Part shown: positions 60,590 through 64,000 of the stretch, one piece after another
How the letters are laid out: every line of letters starts with the position of its first letter
Numbering within the stretch: the first letter of the stretch is position 1
From: Streptococcus varani
GTDB taxonomy: Bacteria > Bacillota > Bacilli > Lactobacillales > Streptococcaceae
Reading direction: 5' to 3'
Assembly: GCF_001375655.1 (NCBI RefSeq)
Contig: NZ_CTEN01000001.1
Coordinates: forward strand, 248,001-312,000
Length of the DNA stretch: 64,000 nt
Position numbers and translations under genes: made by a program
Notes under the pieces: model-generated
What the model was told of the DNA's origin: nothing
Databases searched by the model: none
The model's input: the letters and a program-made list of their open reading frames with translations, nothing else

Positions 60590-61870
60590 ATGAAGAAGTA
60601 TCTATTGCTTGTATTGATACCAATTTTATTGGGATCAACCATAGTGGATAGTACAGAGATTGACTTTATCTTAACCAATCAAGAAAATTATCTATTGAAT
60701 TTTAGAGTAACAGATAGTCGTTTTCAATCCATTCCCTCCAATCCTAACCTTTACTCTCAAATTGACACTTATCTTGACAGAGATTTGACACAAAAAATAT
60801 CAACACTCAAAGTAAATCAACAATTTAAAATCAAATCGATTGAAATCAATAAAACCAATCAGCAAGTCTTTCTTTTGGAAAATGGTCAATATATTTTTGC
60901 AGATTCTAGTCTGATATATGATGATATTATTTTAGAGTCTATTTCCACTCAAAAAGATCTCTGGATAAAAAAAGATTTTAAAGTCTATTCTAGTCCAATC
61001 GGTAACCAACAAAAAGAACTTGCTACGTCTTTAAAAGCCTACCAATTAGTTCATATTTCTGAGTTTGTTACGACTCATACGACTGTTTACGCAAAAATTG
61101 AAGGACAGGGTTGGATTGATTCGAAAAATCTATCACAAGAAGATAACCGCATGGAGGCAGTTCAAGAACTACTCAATCAAAAGTATTCTTCAGATAATTT
61201 TGGTATCTATGTCAAACAAATATCAAATCAAAAAACAGCTGGTATTAATGAAGATAAAATCATGTATGCTGCTAGTATCACCAAACTACCCCTTCTTTAT
61301 TATGTTCAGGAAAAAATTGACAACAATGAATATTCCTTGACACAAGGTTTACAGTACATTGACAAAACAAGTGGTTTTAAAGGAAGTTATTCTCCTGAAG
61401 GAAGCGGTTCATTAGAAAAAGAAGCAACTAATCGTCATTATCGAATTGATGAACTCATTGATAAAACCGCTAAAGAATCGGACAATGTAACCAGCAATAT
61501 TTTAGCCTATTATATAACCAAAAAATTCGATAGCAATTTTTATGAAGATATCACAGCAATTGTTGGAGAAAAGTGGGATATGTCTTCTCGATTAGCCTCA
61601 GCACATATGGCAGGTCTAATGATGGAAGCTGTCTATGATCAAGGTGGTTATGTTTTAGAAAGTTTGAAATCAACCAATTTTGATGACCAACGAATCCCAC
61701 GAGATATACCAGTTCCGGTAGCTCATAAGATTGGAGACGCTTATGAATTTAGACATGATGTTGGGATTGTTTATACAGATAGTCCTTTCGTCCTCTCTAT
61801 TTTCACTGAGAACTCTGATTATGATAGCATTTCTACTATTGCAGATGATATCTATAGAATTTTAAGATAA
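60590..61870 (+). CDS. Exported serine hydrolase of the beta-lactamase/penicillin-recognising class
   Basis: A 426-aa exported protein. The signal peptide covers about residues 1-20, then an N-terminal SH3-like region to about 185 (ending QGWIDSKNLS), and a class A beta-lactamase-like domain. The triads are AASITKLP (SxxK), AKESDNVTSN (SDN) and HKIGDAYE (KTG-like, here HKIG). Such proteins are usually DD-peptidase-like or inactive penicillin-binding relatives rather than drug-resistance enzymes. It sits between divIC and tilS as in pneumococcus. GGAGGG precedes the start. Confidence 0.88.
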   Translation: MKKYLLLVLIPILLGSTIVDSTEIDFILTNQENYLLNFRVTDSRFQSIPSNPNLYSQIDTYLDRDLTQKISTLKVNQQFKIKSIEINKTNQQVFLLENGQYIFADSSLIYDDIILESISTQKDLWIKKDFKVYSSPIGNQQKELATSLKAYQLVHISEFVTTHTTVYAKIEGQGWIDSKNLSQEDNRMEAVQELLNQKYSSDNFGIYVKQISNQKTAGINEDKIMYAASITKLPLLYYVQEKIDNNEYSLTQGLQYIDKTSGFKGSYSPEGSGSLEKEATNRHYRIDELIDKTAKESDNVTSNILAYYITKKFDSNFYEDITAIVGEKWDMSSRLASAHMAGLMMEAVYDQGGYVLESLKSTNFDDQRIPRDIPVPVAHKIGDAYEFRHDVGIVYTDSPFVLSIFTENSDYDSISTIADDIYRILR

Positions 61871-61875
61871 AAACA

Positions 61876-63147
61876 ATGAAGAAAACATTTTTAAAAGTGG
61901 CACAAGATGGTCACTTTTTTGATAAACATCAAAATATTTTAGTAGCAGTTTCTGGAGGCAATGATTCTATGGCTCTACTAGAATATTTACTGGCCACAAA
62001 GGATAGTTTAGGTCTCACCCTCGGTATCGCACACGTTAATCATAAACAACGATTAGAATCTGATGATGAGGAAAAATATCTAAAAGAATTTGCCAATCAA
62101 CATGGTATCCCTATTTATATTGATTATTATCCAGATGCTGTTTTTTCCGAAAAAAAAGCCCGTGATTTCCGCTATCGTTTTTTTGAAAATATTATGCAAG
62201 AAGAGGCCTACACAGGTCTAGTAACTGCCCACCATGCTGATGATCAAGCAGAAACCATTTTAATGCGTTTCCTTCGAGGTAGTCGGATGCGCTATCTTTC
62301 TGGTATTAAAGCCGTTCAAGATTTTGGACCTGGACAACTAATTCGTCCTCTTTTATCCTTTAAAAAATCAGAACTGAAAGCCTCTTTTTATTTTGAAGAT
62401 GCAAGTAATCAAGAGGATAGTTATTTCCGTAATCGAATTCGAAACAACTATCTTCCACAATTAAGAGAGGAAAATCCTCAATTTTCAGATTACCTACTGG
62501 ATTTTGGTCAAGAAATGACTCAACTTTTTCAGGCTTTACAAGATTTAACCCAGAACTTGGATGTAAACGATTTATCTTTATTTAGACAGCAAAGTTCAGC
62601 AGTCCAGAATTTTTTATTACAAAATTATCTAGCGAACTTTCCTGATTTACAATTATCCAAATCTCAGTTTGCAGAAGTATTGACTGTTCTTCAAACCAAA
62701 GCGAATTATGAGCAAAAATTGAAAGATGATTATTTTTTAAGAAAGGACTACCAAAAGTTTACTATTTCTAAAATCCAACCCAAGACGGATGATATGAAAG
62801 AGGAATTTGTGATAGACTCAGAAGGTATTTTTGAATTTGGAAATTGTATATTTTCATTTGATAAAAAGCTAGCAGGGGCAAATCAGATTCTTCTTGTCCA
62901 AAAAAACAGCCCAATTTTGCTGAGATATCGCAAGAATGGAGATCGGTTGACGTTGAATGGTATTGATAAAAAACTTAGTCGCTATTTTATTGATAATAAA
63001 ATACCAGCAGAGATACGGCGAAAAACGATTATTATTGAACAGAAGGAAAAGATTTTTGGATTGGCTAATCTTGCTACCAGTGATTTGAGTAAATCCCTAA
63101 AAGATGATATAATGAAAACCAAACTATATATAAAAATGAAAGAGTAA
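61876..63147 (+). CDS. tilS: tRNA-Ile lysidine synthetase
   Basis: A 423-aa enzyme that makes lysidine at C34 of the CAU-anticodon tRNA-Ile. It has the PP-loop AVSGGNDSMAL (about residues 24-34), the conserved THHADDQAETILMR-type segment (TAHHADDQAETILMRFLRG, about 116-134) and a C-terminal domain with RYRKNGDRLTLNG. It starts 5 bases after the previous stop. hpt follows immediately. Full length. Confidence 0.95.
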   Translation: MKKTFLKVAQDGHFFDKHQNILVAVSGGNDSMALLEYLLATKDSLGLTLGIAHVNHKQRLESDDEEKYLKEFANQHGIPIYIDYYPDAVFSEKKARDFRYRFFENIMQEEAYTGLVTAHHADDQAETILMRFLRGSRMRYLSGIKAVQDFGPGQLIRPLLSFKKSELKASFYFEDASNQEDSYFRNRIRNNYLPQLREENPQFSDYLLDFGQEMTQLFQALQDLTQNLDVNDLSLFRQQSSAVQNFLLQNYLANFPDLQLSKSQFAEVLTVLQTKANYEQKLKDDYFLRKDYQKFTISKIQPKTDDMKEEFVIDSEGIFEFGNCIFSFDKKLAGANQILLVQKNSPILLRYRKNGDRLTLNGIDKKLSRYFIDNKIPAEIRRKTIIIEQKEKIFGLANLATSDLSKSLKDDIMKTKLYIKMKE

Positions 63148-63153
63148 ATGACT

Positions 63154-63696
63154 ATGTTGGAAAATGATATCAAAAAAATTCTTATTTCTGAAGCTGAAAT
63201 CATTGAAAAAAGCCGCGAACTAGGTAAAAAATTGACTGAGGATTATCAAGGAAAAAATCCTATTTTGGTTGGTATCTTGAAAGGTTCTATTCCATTTATG
63301 GCTGAGCTGATTAAACATATTGATACTCATCTAGAAACGGAATTTATGGTTGTTTCTAGTTATCACGGTGGAACAGAAAGTAGTGGTTCGGTAAAAATTA
63401 TCAAAGATATTGATTCAGATGTTTCCGGTCGTGACATTATTTTTATCGAAGATATCATTGATACAGGACGTACTTTGAAAGAGCTGAAAGATTTATTTGC
63501 ATTTAGAAAAGCTAATTCAATCAAAATTGTAACCATGTTAGACAAACCAGAAGGTCGCGTTGTAGAAATTGATGCAGATTATACTTGTTTTACTATTCCG
63601 AATGAATTTGTTGTCGGATTCGGCCTGGATTATAATGAAAATTATCGAAATCTGCCATATGTTGGCGTTTTAAAAGAAGAAGTTTATACCAACTAG
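63154..63696 (+). CDS. hpt: Hypoxanthine-guanine phosphoribosyltransferase
   Basis: A 180-aa purine salvage enzyme with the PRPP loop VEDII-type motif ([13 protein letters not shown], about residues 92-104), the [13 protein letters not shown] segment near 39, and the active-site [15 protein letters not shown] region. I chose the ATG at 63154 (MLENDIKK), the usual family start; an ATG two codons earlier at 63148 directly follows the tilS stop and is also possible. It lies before ftsH, the common tilS-hpt-ftsH order. Confidence 0.94.
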   Translation: MLENDIKKILISEAEIIEKSRELGKKLTEDYQGKNPILVGILKGSIPFMAELIKHIDTHLETEFMVVSSYHGGTESSGSVKIIKDIDSDVSGRDIIFIEDIIDTGRTLKELKDLFAFRKANSIKIVTMLDKPEGRVVEIDADYTCFTIPNEFVVGFGLDYNENYRNLPYVGVLKEEVYTN

Positions 63697-63717
63697 AAAA
63701 AAGGTTATTAATAAAAG

Positions 63718-64000
63718 ATGAACAATCAAAAAAATAAAGGATTTATTCGAAATCCTTTTCTCATTATTTTGCTGTTAGCGACCATCATCACTGGCTATCA
63801 ATTTTTTAATGCGGGCGCACAGGTCGCAACTCAGGAAATCACTTATTCTGAATTGGTGACAGTTTTAAAGGATGGGAATGTTAAAAAAGTTACTTACCAG
63901 CCAAATAGTAGTATTATTGAGATCAAAGGTGAATATAAAAAACCTGTAGAAGCAAAAAATGAAATTGCATCATCTATTAAGCTTTTTCAAGTTTCAGATA
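63718..64000 (+). CDS. ftsH: ATP-dependent zinc metalloprotease FtsH, N-terminal part
   Basis: The window ends within this gene. The visible 94 codons begin MNNQKNKGFIRNPFLIILL, giving one membrane helix (about residues 13-31), then the periplasmic-side FtsH extracellular domain (TQEITYSELVTVLKDGNVKK). The AAA+ and protease domains lie beyond the edge. Location directly after hpt supports the call. FtsH degrades membrane and regulatory proteins. Confidence 0.92.
   Translation, partial: MNNQKNKGFIRNPFLIILLLATIITGYQFFNAGAQVATQEITYSELVTVLKDGNVKKVTYQPNSSIIEIKGEYKKPVEAKNEIASSIKLFQVSD

Overview
The window is the replication-origin region of a Streptococcus chromosome, most likely a commensal of the mitis group (S. 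mitis, S. oralis or S. infantis-like). The evidence is the gene order rlmH-htrA-parB-dnaA-dnaN-DUF951-ychF-pth-mfd-rqcP-divIC-(small ORF)-(penicillin-recognising protein)-tilS-hpt-ftsH to the right, and guaB-recF-yaaA-M16 pair-rodZ-pgsA-ecfA1-ecfA2-ecfT to the left. This is the arrangement known around the pneumococcal origin. Codon and base composition are AT-rich and low-GC Gram-positive throughout. The species is an inference.

Layout. 1-4105: two small membrane genes, an aldo/keto reductase, a decayed pseudogene, and a PadR/DUF1700/DUF4097 operon. 4271-6365: an IS1167-like ISL3-family element with perfect 8-bp target duplications; it carries two tandem duplications and sits between rpsD and the terminator of rpsD. 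6385-7188: rpsD with a long leader. 7195-10146: a TPP-riboswitch-controlled thiamine-precursor ABC transporter. 10204-10779: an internally deleted IS1182-family transposase. 10917-18766: a minus-strand housekeeping series (veg, dnaB, rplI, gdpP, mnmG, nudix, mnmA). 18996-21111: serine dehydratase genes and a phosphatase. 21136-29130: an OFA transporter, a flavin reductase and a flavocytochrome c gene split by a 3,595-bp fragment of phage tail genes. 29184-39654: a LysM protein, an ECF transporter module, phospholipid and cell-shape genes, M16 proteins, recF and guaB. 39838-43095: a phosphoesterase and a tryptophan T-box operon (acetyltransferase-trpS). 43174-46531: a YitT protein, an ABC-F protein and an AT-rich gap. 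46532-46869: tRNA-Asn, tRNA-Glu and tRNA-Arg. 47589-52000: rlmH, htrA, parB and oriC/dnaA. 52000-64000: the plus-strand replichore up to a truncated ftsH.

How it works together. Gene direction flips near 48.1 kb: mostly minus to the left and all plus to the right, as expected for forks leaving an origin at dnaA. DnaA boxes occur in three intergenic gaps (rlmH-htrA, parB-dnaA, dnaA-dnaN). ParB is encoded here, and three parS-like palindromes lie within 17 kb of it: one inside ecfA1, one inside the trpS T-box leader and one next to rlmH.

Most interesting points. (1) A clean insertion of a phage distal-tail/tail-fibre fragment; its removal restores an open 804-codon flavocytochrome frame. (2) The comCDE competence locus is missing from its usual place between tRNA-Glu and tRNA-Arg. 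(3) The IS copy has a 594-bp in-frame transposase duplication bounded by 5-bp microhomology and separates rpsD from its terminator. (4) A parS site lies within a T-box leader. (5) An ABC-F protein appears to have one consensus and one degenerate ATP site. I saw no CRISPR array, no intact prophage and no obvious defence or toxin system.
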